Source: Hirsutella rhossiliensis (Eukaryota > Ascomycota > Sordariomycetes > Hypocreales > Ophiocordycipitaceae). Taken from it: a stretch of DNA of 64,000 nt. This document shows, piece after piece, positions 48,901 to 60,292 of this stretch (positions within the stretch are counted from its first letter, which is position 1; the number at the start of each line of letters is the position of its first letter). The stretch is from contig NW_025408684.1 in NCBI RefSeq assembly GCF_020360975.1, positions 744,001-808,000 on the forward strand, written 5' to 3'. The translations under genes were made by a program, and so were the position numbers. Below the pieces are notes generated by a model. It saw nothing but the letters and a program-made list of their open reading frames with translations, did not search any database and was not told the origin of the DNA.

Positions 48901-50040
48901 GTCCGTTAGTAAGGAGGCCTTATAGCGGTCGAGCTAGCTAATAAGGGCTTCTACCTTACGGGCCTTAGAGGATTCTATAGACGGGTTCTACTAAGGGTAG
49001 TATAGGTTAAAGTCCCCTGCTAATAGAAAGGGCTGCTATAGGAGCTAGGCTATTAGTAGTAGCCTTTCTATCGTAAGGGGCCCTTACCGGCCTTAGCTAG
49101 CTAGGGCCCCTTTAGCCTCTTTTTCGTTATATAGGTTAATAAGGGTAAATAGCTCGGCGCCTTCTACCCTTATAGCCTATATATCGGGATCGTAAAAGAG
49201 GTCGAAGCTAGGGCTAGCTTCTATCTAGGCTTCCTTCCTCTTATAAGCTATAACCCTAGGCCTCCTATTAAGCTTAGGAAAGTCGGTAGAGGGGATAGGG
49301 GTTATAATATTATAGGCCGGATACTATATAGGGATATAGCTATTATCGATCTTATAGAGGTAAGGGCCTTTTCGAGCCCTTTTATAAGGGTCTTATAAAA
49401 GGGTTCGATTTTTTAGGCTTCCTTAAGGGCCTAGAGGGCCTATTAAAGGAAGCCCTAGGCCCGTTCCCTTAGGAAGGGGTGCTAGGGCTAGGGCTAGGGC
49501 TGCTATTACTATAAGCGTTAGAGTATAAGCTAGGTAAGCGTAGGGCTAATAAGGCTACTAAGAGCAGCCTTCTTTTATCCCTTTACCTACTTAAGGGGCT
49601 AGTTTAGCTAAAAGTAGCTAGCTTAAGGCAGGGATAGGCTAGGCTTAAAGATACTAGTCTTAGGCCCGCTAGGCCCGCTAGGCTAGATCGGGCTAGTAGC
49701 CTAGGTAGGTACTAGGCTTATTTCGTTATCTTTTATCTCGATATCCTCTTAGCCTTAGTCTTAGTCTCTAGCTTTAGGCTTCCCTTCTAGGGTGCTTATT
49801 TCGTCCCCTATATTAAAGGGGTCGAAGGCCTGCCTAGGCCTAGGCCGGGTCCTGGGTCGGGTCGGGGTTTAGTTGCTTTTACGGGGGGTACGTATTAGCT
49901 AGCGAGGGCGGGGAAGGGTTTTCTACCTATATAAGGGAAAACCTAGCCTAGCTCGCTATCTTCGGCAATATATTATATACCTGCTAGTAGCTACGTAAGG
50001 CTATACTTAGGGGGGCGTAATATACTATTCGTAAGGGTTC
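45908..50040 (-). mobile_element. LINE1-A, main segment (RNase H, RT, endonuclease, ORF1 remnant)
   Basis: Continues LINE1-A after Gypsy1, matching LINE1-B from 52,868. Read from right to left: 5' UTR and ORF1 remnant, endonuclease (~48.5-49.4 kb), reverse transcriptase (~47.0-48.1 kb), RNase H (~45.95-46.5 kb). Compared with LINE1-B it lacks about 1.14 kb between GAGGTAAGG (at ~49,365) and CTTTTCGAGCCC, which removes most of ORF1 and the start of ORF2. The RT motif reads YINDF instead of YIDDF (near 47,350). It is interrupted near the 5' end by the short-LTR element. Confidence 0.85.
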
Positions 50041-50217
50041 TATTACGGAGTAGGTAGAGGCGTAGGCTTAGGTACGGTCCGTTAAAAGAAGGTTAATAAT
50101 CTATAAGGGGGAAAAGGAAGAGAAGTATAGGCCTAGCCTATATAGGCGCAGAGGCCGCTTATATATAGACTTAGCCTAGACCCTAGTCTAGGCCTATATA
50201 GGGCAAAAGCCCTTATA
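50041..50217. repeat. Left LTR of the short-LTR element
   Basis: 177 bp, paired with 51,737-51,913; differences are few and mainly C/T and A/G transitions. Confidence 0.93.
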
Positions 50218-50606
50218 TTATACCCCTACCCGGCTTTTAAAGAGGCGCGCCTCTAAATAATACCCGATGCCGCGCCTAGGGGGACGGAACCCTCGCGCGG
50301 ACTACGCACGCCTAGTCGCGGAAAAAACGTTAGCAAATAACGTATAACACCCTCCTAAGCGAGCTTCTCGGATAGACTATATTATTAGTAGGGGCCGCGC
50401 CCTAGGAGTCGGGCTTTAGCACTTCTAGCTAAGGAGCGGAGGCACGTAGAACGGCGCGTAGCTAGCTTCGGTAAGCTTATAGTATCCCGCCCCCCTTATA
50501 TCGGCGCACGGTAGTAGCTCCTAGTGCCGTAACGTAGGGGACGGTACTCCGGTATATAAGGCTCTGCTCCCTCCCGCACGGGGCTATACGGGCACTCCCT
50601 TTCGCT

Positions 50607-51700
50607 ATGGTTATATTGCATTAGCGGCCTTCCTATATCTTAGCCGCCCTTTCGGTCGCTGCGGGTATACGTCCCGTCCGTATAGCAGCTACTACCGTAC
50701 GCGAGGGGACGCCGACGAAGCCCGTAGAGGCGTTACTAAGATTACTCGTCGCTAGAGTCGCTATCGTCGAACCTAACCTCCTTTCCGTCCTAGCGCGTGC
50801 GCCCCTCTACTACTTAGAGTACGTTTACCCGCGCCTCCCGGCGCGGGCACTTTAAAAACTAGTAGGATTTACTGCCGTAGCCTATATAGCGACCCTCCTA
50901 TCGCTACCTCTTTCTATCCTCGGTCCTTAAGGCGGAGATAGAGATATCTATAGTATTACTAGCGTTATCCTCTTCTTATGCTATAGAAGAAGATAAAAAA
51001 AGAAACGTATTGCTACTAAGCTCGCGAAGAAGGCGGACGAGATCGGTATACGTATCTAGTAGTGCGGACCTTTCGCTTAGACGGCTGCGCTAATCCGAAT
51101 TTAAGCTCGTGATAAGGCAATTACACTTTACCGCGTCGGGCTAGCTATATACGTCTACTCGATAAAGTACCTCTTCGAACCGTACGAGGTAGGCCGGAAT
51201 AGCTTTACTCCGCTTCTAACGGAGCGTTATAAGCTCTTAGCCTACCGACTTAGCTGCGTTAGGTTCGCCGTAATTAGTACGGAGCTTCGCGAGGAGGTCG
51301 GCTAGTCCGTTTATACTAGTACGTATAAACGGTAAGAGATGCCTTTATAGGCGTAGGGATAGGCTCGCGTAAAGATAGTTAAATTAGGCGCGGATATCCC
51401 TTATTGCGGCGCTATCGGTGCGGAGCTTCGCTTCTATATAAAGTAGCTATAGCTCGAGCTCTACGGAGGAGCCGTCGAACTTACTAAGGTGCGGCAGTAC
51501 CGCTCTTAGTCGTACGGAGCCCTGCTATTATAAGAGGCTCTCGATTGCCCGGGCGAACTAAGTATTACGTTCGCCTTAATTTTACGATTATAAGAGTATA
51601 GATATTTCGCGTGCGTATATACCGGCGCGGGCGGTTTAACTAGACTAGGTGATTAAACGTCGGCTTTAAAGGCAGCTAAAAATAGCTATTCTATATATGG
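50607..51700 (+). pseudogene. TATA-headed non-pol reading frame inside the short-LTR element
   Basis: A surviving ATG at 50,607 lies about 50 bp after TATATAAG (50,553-50,560). The frame reads for about 360 codons to near the right LTR with interruptions only by TAG/TAA at roughly Trp+Gln density. Protein-like segments include IRPVRIAATTVREGTPTKPV, VGLAIYVYSIKYLFEPYEVG and LGADIPYCGAIGAELRFYIK. No known domain was recognised. A second frame is also fairly open over the first 100 codons, so the choice of frame is provisional. It could be cargo captured from the host or an unfamiliar gag-like ORF. Confidence 0.4.
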
Positions 51701-51736
51701 GGATACAGAGAGGGTAAAATAAAGGGTAGATTATAC

Positions 51737-51913
51737 TATTACGGAGTAGGTAGAGGCGTAGGCTTAGGTACGGTCCGTTAGAAGAAGGTTAATAATCTAC
51801 GGGGGGGAAAAGAAAGAGAAGTATAGGCCTAGCCTATATAGGCGCGGAGGCCGCTTATATATAGACTTAGCCTAGACCCTAGTCTAGGCCTATATAGGGC
51901 AAAAGCCCTTATA
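51737..51913. repeat. Right LTR of the short-LTR element
   Basis: 177 bp; followed directly by the GGTTC duplication and the resumed LINE1-A 5' UTR. Confidence 0.93.
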
Positions 51914-51984
51914 GGTTCTAGGCGTATACTTTTTTATATTTTAGGCTTAGTTTCGAAAAGTTAGCTAAAAAGATATAATAATGT
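51914..51984 (-). mobile_element. LINE1-A, 5' terminal segment
   Basis: GGTTCTAGGCGTATAC through TTCGAAAAGTTAGCTAAAAAGA matches the extreme 5' end of LINE1-B (58,207-58,270). The element ends in the next ~20 bases, followed by Gypsy2 gag sequence. Confidence 0.8.
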
Positions 51985-52300
51985 TTTTTTTTCGTTTATC
52001 TTATTATCTCGTTATACTAGTTAGTTATCGAGAAAGTCCCTTATAATAGGTCTAAACTAAGCGAGTGCCGTTCTAGATAAATAATTTCCTATATAAAGTA
52101 CCTTTTCGACTAAGTCTAAGAGTTTAGTTAGTAGGCCTTAAGTTAAGTAAGAAAGTCTTAAAGCGTGCTATAAGTACCGTTAAATAGTCTTAGCTATTTT
52201 AGTTTAACTACTTCTCTAAGGTCCCTAACTTATCTATTAACTCCTTTATTCCTAAGTAACTATACCTTATATCGAAGGGTAATAATCTCGCGTATTATAA
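51985..52300 (-). mobile_element. Gypsy2, gag fragment
   Basis: The reverse complement matches Gypsy1 gag at about 38,640-38,970 (for example TAATAATCTCGCG and GTTAGTTATCGAGAAA). It is the remaining 5' part of the element whose pol lies at 33.0-37.5 kb, with roughly 1 kb of gag missing, and it is bounded by LINE1-A on one side and LINE1-B on the other. Confidence 0.8.
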
Positions 52301-55300
52301 AATTTTTTTTATTATTACTCGCATGCAGCCTCTAGGGCTATAGCGAGGCTAATAGGGGCCTAGGCCCCTATTAGTAGTCCTAGCTAGCTATAGAGCCCGG
52401 GGGCTTACAACTAATTAGGGAAAGGGTAGCTATAAAGGCAAAGACAAAGGAAAGGTCAATCTAGTTCCTCCCACGCAGTGTTTTTTCCCCCTAAGGGCCC
52501 TAGGGCCCCTAGGTTACTCTTTTTCGAGCCACTTAGCCGTTCCTATCTCTGTTTTAGCTAAGAAGGTTAGAAGGGCTTCCCTTCCTTCCTTCCTTAGTGC
52601 TATAGAGAAAAGGTAGGCTAAGGGCCTCCTTCCGTCCCTTCGAGGCCTGGTAAAGGACCTCTCTTTCCCTCCTATAGTTCGGGCACCTTAGGATAAGGTG
52701 CCTAGCCGTGTGCCTTCCTTAGCCGCAGCGGCAGTCGTCTCGGCCTACCTTATTAACCCTCTTTAAGAAGGATAATAGGAAGCCGGCCCCGAGGAGAAGT
52801 TAGTAGTAGGTCGAAAGGGTCGGCCTAGGCCTTCCTATAAGGTCCTTTTCCGGGCTAAAGGCTAAGCGGGGGGTCTTTCGAATAGACGTATAGTGCTTGC
52901 CTAAGCCTTTAGCCTTAGGGCTTTTAGCTGCCTCGGCAGCCCATAGGCCCTTCTAGTGGTCCTTAGCCGCTTGTCGGACCTTTCTTCGTAAGTAGCTAAT
53001 AGAGACTATAGGGGTCCCTTGCGTAGGGGCCCCTAGGCCTCTCTTAGCTAGCTGGTCGGCTAGCTCGTTACCGAAGATCCCTAGGTGGCTAGGGCACCAG
53101 TATAGCCGTATATTATAGAAGGCCTCTAGGCTCGTTAAGAGCCTTCTAATACGTATAGCGAGGTCCGAGTAGCCCTTAACCTTTCGTATAGCGGCTTGGC
53201 TATCTATAAAGATATAAGCCTCTATAGGGGGGTTAAGGGGGCTAGACCTTAGAGGCCGAGGCCTCTTAGCTAGGTCCTCTAGGACCCTTAGTATCGCGAA
53301 TAGCTCTGCGTCGGCTACTTCGATAGAGGGCCCTAGGTTCTCGTAGTACGCCTTACTAGGCCTATTTTCTAGGCCTATCTCGTAGAAGGAGTAGGCGTTA
53401 GTCTTTATAGGGGACCCCTTAGGGCACCCCTTAAAGCCGTCGGTATAAAAGACTAAGGGCCGTAGCCCGAAGTCTTCTAGGCTAGCTAGGTTAGCTAAGA
53501 GGCGTTAGTACTACTTCTTAGCTAGAGGCTTAGGGGCCTCTATTATCGTAATAGGGGCCTTAGGCTCTAGAGCCTACGGGGGCTCCTAGCTAGCTTTCCT
53601 TCTTTCTAAGCTATAGTTAGGCCCTATAATAGCTACTAGGCCTTTAAGGAGGCGGAAGAGTTACGTATAGGCCCTAATATAGCTTAGGGCTCCTAGGTCG
53701 GAGCCCGAGTCGGCGAGGTCGTCCCGTACGGCTAGGTTATAAGCCTGCCTTATAAGGTGATTCGGTAGGAGGTATAGGGTTCGAAGGGTATAGGAGAGGC
53801 ATGCCTTTTTAAACCGTACCTCTAGTAGTAGGAGGGCTGCTTTAGCTTCTAGGGCCCTAATAGGGGATCCTTTAAAGGCCCCTAGGACTTTTAGAAGGGC
53901 CTAGTTCTAAAGCCTTTAGAAAGGCTTTATTAGGCTCTTAGGGGTCTTAGGCCCCCTATACTAAAGCTGGGCCCCGTAGTCTGCTATCGAGGTTACGTAG
54001 GCCTAGTAGAGCTGCCTTAAAGCTCTAAACGATAGGCCTCTTTATATAGAGAGGCTACCTTCTTTTCGATATATTATTTAAATAGGAGCTTAGAGTCGAA
54101 GAAGACCCCTAGCTACCGTACTAAGGGCTTTGCTTCGAAAAATAGGCCTCCTACCTTTATACCCTTTAAAATAGGATGCCTTTGCCTACTAAAGTAAATA
54201 AGTTCCGTCTTAGAGGGGTCGAAACAGACCCCTTAGTCCTTAGCTTATTTAAATAGGTTAGCAGCTATAGCTTCTAGCTGCCGGACGTTCTTCTTAGCCG
54301 AGGTCGACGTTATAGAGATGCTAAAATCGTCTATATAGGATAGCTAGTACCCCTTAGCCGCTAGTATCCCCCTTACGTATAAGAGGAATAGTATAGGGCT
54401 AATAGGGGACCCTTAGGGTACCCCTATTACTAGGTCCGTTAGGGGCTAGGTTTGCCCTTTAATGGCTAGCTAGATCTTCCTTTTAGTAAGGAAGTAGTCT
54501 ACCTAGCTTATAAGGGCCTTAGGGAGGTTTAATTCCCTTAGGACCCTTATAAGCTATTCCTTCGATACGAAGTCGAAGGCGCCTTTTATCTAATAAGAGG
54601 GTGCTAGTAATAGCCTTCTTATTAGACTCCTACTTTTTTAGACGTAGTATAGAAGGAGGAAGGCCGTATCGATAGCTAACCGCTGTTTTCGTCCCCCTAG
54701 CTACGTAGGGTTTAGAAGCCCGGCTATATTAGCTAAGTAGCTTAGCCGGGTAGCGTATAGCTTTTTAAGGACCTTCCCTAAGTAGTTAAGTAGACTTATA
54801 ACCTTATAGGCTTTAGGGATAGTATAGTCTAGCTTATTTTACTTAGGGAGTATAATTCCTATAGCTTCCTTCTACGCCTTAAGGTAGTATCCTTAGTTAA
54901 ATAGGGCTTTATAGGCCCTATTAAAGACCGTGGGAATAACCTTATACGCGTGTTAGATAGGAAGGAAGCTAAGGGAGTCCGGGCTAGGGGCTTTCTTATT
55001 AAAAGAGCTAACGATAGCCCTTCTAATCTCGGGGTCTTTTAGCTCTTACTAGTCTTACTTAGCCGTGCCCTTACTACCTATAGGGCCTAGGGGCTCTTCT
55101 TTTTCTAGGCTCTAAGGGGGGCTAGGGGGGCTAGGGCTAGGGTCTAGGGTCGGAAAAAGGGTCGTTAGGAAGGCCTTATATTTTTCCGTAAAGGTATTAG
55201 CTTTTACCTCTATCCCTTCTTTTATATATAAGATACTCGGAAGGGTAGGGTTAGCTTTAGCCTTAGTATAGGAAAAGGCCGTAAAGACGTCCTTTCCTAC

Positions 55301-58270
55301 TACTTTTACTAGGAAGCTCTCCTAGTATTGCTTTTTAGCAGCCTTAATAGCGTACTTAAAGCTATTTCGGGCCTCTATAAAGCTCTTTTAGTTCTCCTCG
55401 TCCTAGGCTAGCCTATAAGCCCGTTAGGCTAGGTTTAGGGCTTTTTAAAGGGAGGTTAGCTCGTCGGTCTACTAGGGTTTAGATCCCTTATAGGGCCTCT
55501 TTTTCGGTATCGCTGCGTTAGAGGCCTCTATAAGGGTTCTTATTAGAAGGGAGGCTATCCCCTCTAAGTCGTCTTGTTTTATAGCCCTCTCTATAGCTAT
55601 AAGGAGGTCCTATTCCTTCTTAGCTAAGTGTTCCGAGAAGGCCTTCTAGTCTACTTTCCTATAGTTATAGGTAGTAGGCCTAGCTAATAAGGGTCTATTA
55701 GGGCCCTTTAAGCTAGCTTCGAAGGCTATAGGCTTATAGTCTAAGCCCGTAGCCTCTAAGAAGCGGAAGTTAGCCTAGGTTAGTTACTTAAAGGGGCTAT
55801 AAAAAGCAAGGTTTATAACCAAGGTCCCTTTTAAGCCTTCCCTTTAATAGGTGCCTTCTATAGCTACCGTAAGGTCCGTTAGTAAGGAGGCCTTATAGTA
55901 GTCGAGCTAGCTAATAAGGGCTTCTACCTTACGGGCCTTAGAGGATTCTATAGACGGGTTCTACTAAGGGTAGTATAGGTTAAAGTCCCCTGCTAATAGA
56001 AAGGGCTGCTATAGGAGCTGGGCTGTTAGTAGCAGCCTTTCTATCGTAAGGGGCCTTTGCCGGCCTTAGCTAGCTAGGGCCCCTTTAGCCTCTTTTTCGT
56101 TATATAGGTTAATAAGGGTAAACGGCTCGGCGCCTTCTACCCTTATAGCCTATATATCGGGATCGTAAAGAGGTCGAAGCTAGCTAGCTTCTATCCGGGC
56201 TTCCTTCCTCTTATAAGCTATAACCCTAGGCCTCCTATCGAGCTTAGGAAAGTTAGTAGAGGGGATAGGGGTTATAACGTTATAGGCCGGATGCTATATA
56301 GGGATATAGCTATTATCGATCTTATAGAGGTAAGGCTCTTATAATAAGATAAGGTCCGCTCTTATTTCTAGGGCCTGCTCTAGGATCGATAGGTTCGCTG
56401 TTTCCTGCCTATTAGTATTATACTATATAATACTAATAGGGTCGTAGTTAGGCCTAGGGGCCTAGGGGCCCTATAGGCGTAAGGGGCTAAGGCTATTAAG
56501 TATTAGTTATTCCTTATAGACCTGTATTACACCTTATTAGTCGTAAGGTGTTCTCCCTTATAGTTATAGTATTAGGCCTTAAAGTAAGAGCACCCTTAGC
56601 TAGCCTTATAGCTAGGGCAGCTATAATCCTTAGTTAGGTGCTTTTCCGGGTAAAAGGTATACCTAATAAGCTACCGGTAGGTCCGGGGGTTATAGCTAAA
56701 GGAAAGGCATCTATAGCACTGCGTGCGTATAGTATATTCCTTATAGGCCTCGACTCGAAGCTATAGGCCTACTATATAAAGGCCTTTTTTCCGGCATTCG
56801 GCCCCTATAGCCTCCGAAGGGACTACGAAGACGACGGACCCCGTCTTTTACGTTAGGCCTAGGGTGCCTAGCCACCTAGGCTGCCCTAGGATATCGATCC
56901 CGCTAAAGGTCTTAGCCTCTACGGCGAAGATATCGAGGATAGGGGTCTCTAGGAGGTTAGGGACGCTCCGGGCTACTAGCTTAGTCTAGCTAGTAGGAAG
57001 GTCGGCCGATTCGATAAGCAGTCCCTTAAAGCATAGGGAATACTTATTCCGCTACTCTAGAAGTTTCTTCGCTATATAAGGGGCTTTTATTATTATAACT
57101 ATATTACCTCTATTCGAAGTCGATAGAGCTAATATAGCTAGTTCCCCTATAGCCTTATTAAGCTCGTTATAAAGAGCAATAGGGTTAATAGTTAGCGTTA
57201 GCGATCCCTTCTTTAGCTTTAGGATAAGCTAGAAGTCCTCTTTTACGTTCCTCTTAGCAGGGGCCCTAGCTAGAGCCTTAGCCGGGGCCCTAGCCGGGGC
57301 CTTAGCCGGGGTCTTAGCCGGGGCCTTAGGCGCCTTTTTTACGGCGACCTTAGCCTACGAGCTAGCTTTAAGATTTCCTTTCGTGGCCTTAGGCTGCTAG
57401 GCGGCCTTAGGCTGGTGCGGGGGCTATTGCGGGGGCTGTTACGGGGGCTATTAGCGGTCCGGGGTCCCTATAGCTGCCTTTTCGAGCCCTTCTATAAGGG
57501 TCTTATAAAAGGGTTCGATTTTTTAGGCTTCCTTAAGGGCCTAGAGGGCCTATTAAAGGAAGCCCTAGGCCCGGTCCCTTAGGAAGGGGTGCTAGGGCTA
57601 GGGCTAGGGCTGCTATTGCTATAGGCGTTAGAGTATAAGCCGGGTAGGCGTAGGGCTAATAGGGCTACTAAGAGCAGCCCTCTTTCGTCCCTTTACCTAC
57701 TTAAGGGGCTGGTTTAGCTAGAAGTAGCTAGCCTAAGGCAGGGATAGGCTAGGCCTAAAGATACTAATCTTAGGCCCGCTAGGCCCGCTAGGTTAGATCG
57801 GGCTAGTAACCTAGGTAGGTACTAGGCTTATTTTATTATCTTCTATCTCGATATCCTCTTAGCCTTAGTCTTAGTCTCGGGCTTTAGGCTTCCCTTCTAG
57901 GGTCCTTAAAGGGCGTTGGCCTTCTAAGGCTTCTTCTAAGCGGGCCCTAGCCTCTAGGGTGCTTATTTCGTCCCCTATATTAAGGGGTCGAAGGGGCCCG
58001 CCTAGGGCCTAGGCCGGGGTCCTAGGTCGGGTCCGGGCTTAGTTGCGTTTACGGGGGGTACGTATTAGTTAGCGAGGGCGGGGAAGGGTTTTCTACCTAT
58101 ACGGGGGAAAACCTAGCCTAGCTCGCTATCTTCGGCAGCATATTACGCACCCGCTAGTAGCTATGCGAGGCTGTACTTAGGGGGGCGTAATATGCTATTC
58201 GCGAGGGTTCTAGGCGTATGCTTTTTTCGTTTTTTAAGCTTAGTTTCGAAAAGTTAGCTAAAAAGACGTA
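52301..58270 (-). mobile_element. LINE1-B: most complete Tad-like LINE copy
   Basis: About 6 kb, minus strand, with a poly(A) tail at left (A8 preceded by ATAAT repeats). In coding order from the right: 5' UTR; ORF1 (~56.4-57.95 kb) with Pro/Ala/Gly-rich repeats (57.2-57.45 kb) and CCHC-type knuckles (~56.56-56.75 kb); ORF2 with endonuclease (~55.5-56.33 kb, DNFNLHYPWWN-type motif region), reverse transcriptase (~53.95-55.0 kb, YIDDF near 54,325-54,337), RNase H (~52.9-53.45 kb, with AELFAI, IDSQAAI and NELAD-type motifs) and a C-terminal Cys/His motif (~52.64-52.76 kb). RNase H plus CCHC ORF1 fits the Tad/I group. It retains more TG/CA than the other copies but has no intact ORF. Confidence 0.88.
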
Positions 58271-58282
58271 TAAGTACTATAT

Positions 58283-60289
58283 TCGCCCCCTTACGCTTAT
58301 AGGGCCCTTAAAGCCCCCTAGGCCCCCTAGGCCTAACTATAACCCTATTAGTATTATATAGTATAATACTAATAGGTAGGAAATAGCTAACCTATTAATC
58401 CTAAAGTAGGCCCTAAAAATAAGAGTAAACCTTATCTTATTATAAGAGCCTTACTTTTATAAGATCGATAATAGCTATATCCTTATATAGTATCTAGCCT
58501 ATAACGTTATAACCCTTATCCCTTCTACTAACTTTCCTAAGCTTAATAGAAGGCCTAGGGTTATAGCTTATAAGAGGAAGGAAGCTTAGATAGAAGCTAG
58601 CCCTAGCTTTAACCTCTTTTACGATCTTAATATATACGCTATAAAGGTATAAGGCGCCGAGCTATTTACCCTTATTAACCTATATAACGAAAAAGAGGCT
58701 AAAGGGGCCCTAGCTAGCTAAGGCTAGTAAGGGCCCCTTATAATAAAAAGGCTGCTACTAATAGCCTAGCTCTTATAATAGCCCTTTTTATTAGTAGGGG
58801 ACTTTAACTTATACTACCCTTAGTAGAACCTATTTATAGAATCCTTTAAGGCCTATAAGGTAAAAGCCCTTATTAGCTAGCTCGACTACTATAAGGCCTC
58901 CTTATTAACGGACCTTATAATAGCTATAGAAAGTACTTATTAAAGGGAAGGCTTAAAAGGGACCTTAGTTATAGACCTTACTTTTTATAGCCCTTTTAAG
59001 TAACTAACCTAGGCTAACTTCCGCTTCTTAGAGGCTATAGGCTTAGACTATAAGCCTATAGCCTTCGAAGCTAGCTTAAAGGGCCTTAATAAGCCCCTAT
59101 TAGCTAAGCTTACTACCTATAACTATAGGAAAGTAAACTAAAAGGCCTTCTTAGAATACCTAGCTAAGAAGGAATAAGACCTTTTTATAGCTATAGAGAG
59201 GGCTATAAAACGAGACGACTTAAAAGGGATAGCCTCCCTATTAATAAGAACCCTTATAGAGGCCTTTAATATAGCGATACCGAAAAAGAGGCTCTATAAG
59301 GGATCTAAACCTTAGTAGACCGATAAGCTAACCTCCCTCTAAAAAGCCCTAAGCCTAGCCTAATAGGCTTATAAGCTAGCCTAGGATAAAGAGAGCTAAA
59401 AGAGCTTTATAAAGGCCCGAAATAACTTTAAGTACGCTATTAGGGCTACTAAAAAATAATACTAAGAGAGCTTCCTAGTAAAAGTAATAGGAAAAGACGT
59501 TTTTATAGCCTTTTCCTATACTAAGGCTAAAGCTAACCCTACCCTTCTAAGTATCTTATATATAAAAGAAGGGATAAAGGTAAAAGCTAATACTTTTATA
59601 GAAAAATATAAGGCCTTCTTAATAACCCTCTTTTTAACCCTAGACCTTAGCCTTAGCCCCCTTAGCCCCCCTTAGAGCCTAGAAAAAGAAGAGCCCTTAG
59701 GCCCTATAGGTAGTAAGGGCACGGCTAAGTAGGACTAGTAAGAGCTAAAGGACCCTAAGATTAAAAGGGCTATTATTAGCTCTTTAAATAAGAAAGCCCT
59801 TAGCCTAGACTCCCTTAGCTTCCTTCCTATCTAACACGCTTATAAGGCTATTCCTATAGTCCTTAATAGGGCCTATAAAGCCCTATTTAACTAAGGATAC
59901 TACCTTAAGGCATAGAAAGAAGCTATAGGAATTATACTCCCTAAGTAAAATAAGCTAGACTATATTATCCCTAAAGCCTATAGGGTTATAAGTCTACTTA
60001 ATTACTTAGGGAAGGTCCTCGAAAAGCTATACGCTACCTAGCTAAGCTACTTAGCTAATATAGCCGGGCTTCTAAACCCTATATAGCTAAGGGGACGAAA
60101 ATAGTAGTTAGCTATTAATATAGCCTCCCTCCTTCTATACTATGTTTAAAAGAAGTAGGAGTCTAATAAGAAGGCTATTACTAGCACCTTCTTATTAAAT
60201 ATAAAAGGCGCCTTTAACTTTATATTAAAGGAATAGCTTATAAGGGTCCTAAGGGAATTAAACTTCCCTAAGGCCCTTATAAGCTAGGT
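58283..60289 (+). mobile_element. LINE1-C: 2-kb inverted partial copy, heavily RIP-mutated
   Basis: The plus strand matches the reverse complement of LINE1-B from about 56,480 to 54,470 (endonuclease and first half of RT). It lies head to head with LINE1-B, forming a ~2-kb inverted repeat with a ~1.8-kb spacer. It stops at AAGCTAGGT, directly before the tRNA-like head of the SINE. Confidence 0.88.
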
Positions 60290-60292
60290 TAA

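Larger units (their letters stand above)
50041..51913. mobile_element. Short-LTR retroelement (1.87 kb) without recognisable pol
   Basis: Two colinear 177-bp LTRs, 50,041-50,217 and 51,737-51,913, start TATTACGGAG and end GCCCTTATA (from TG..CA), and are flanked by the 5-bp duplication GGTTC (50,036-50,040 and 51,914-51,918). The element sits in the 5' UTR of LINE1-A, whose uninterrupted sequence is seen in LINE1-B (GGGTTCTAGGCG). The 1.5-kb interior has a purine-rich tract before the right LTR (about 51,710-51,730) but no gag, RT, integrase or RNase H motif. It is GC-richer and less RIP-mutated than its surroundings. The structure fits a non-autonomous TRIM/LARD-type element. Confidence 0.88.
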
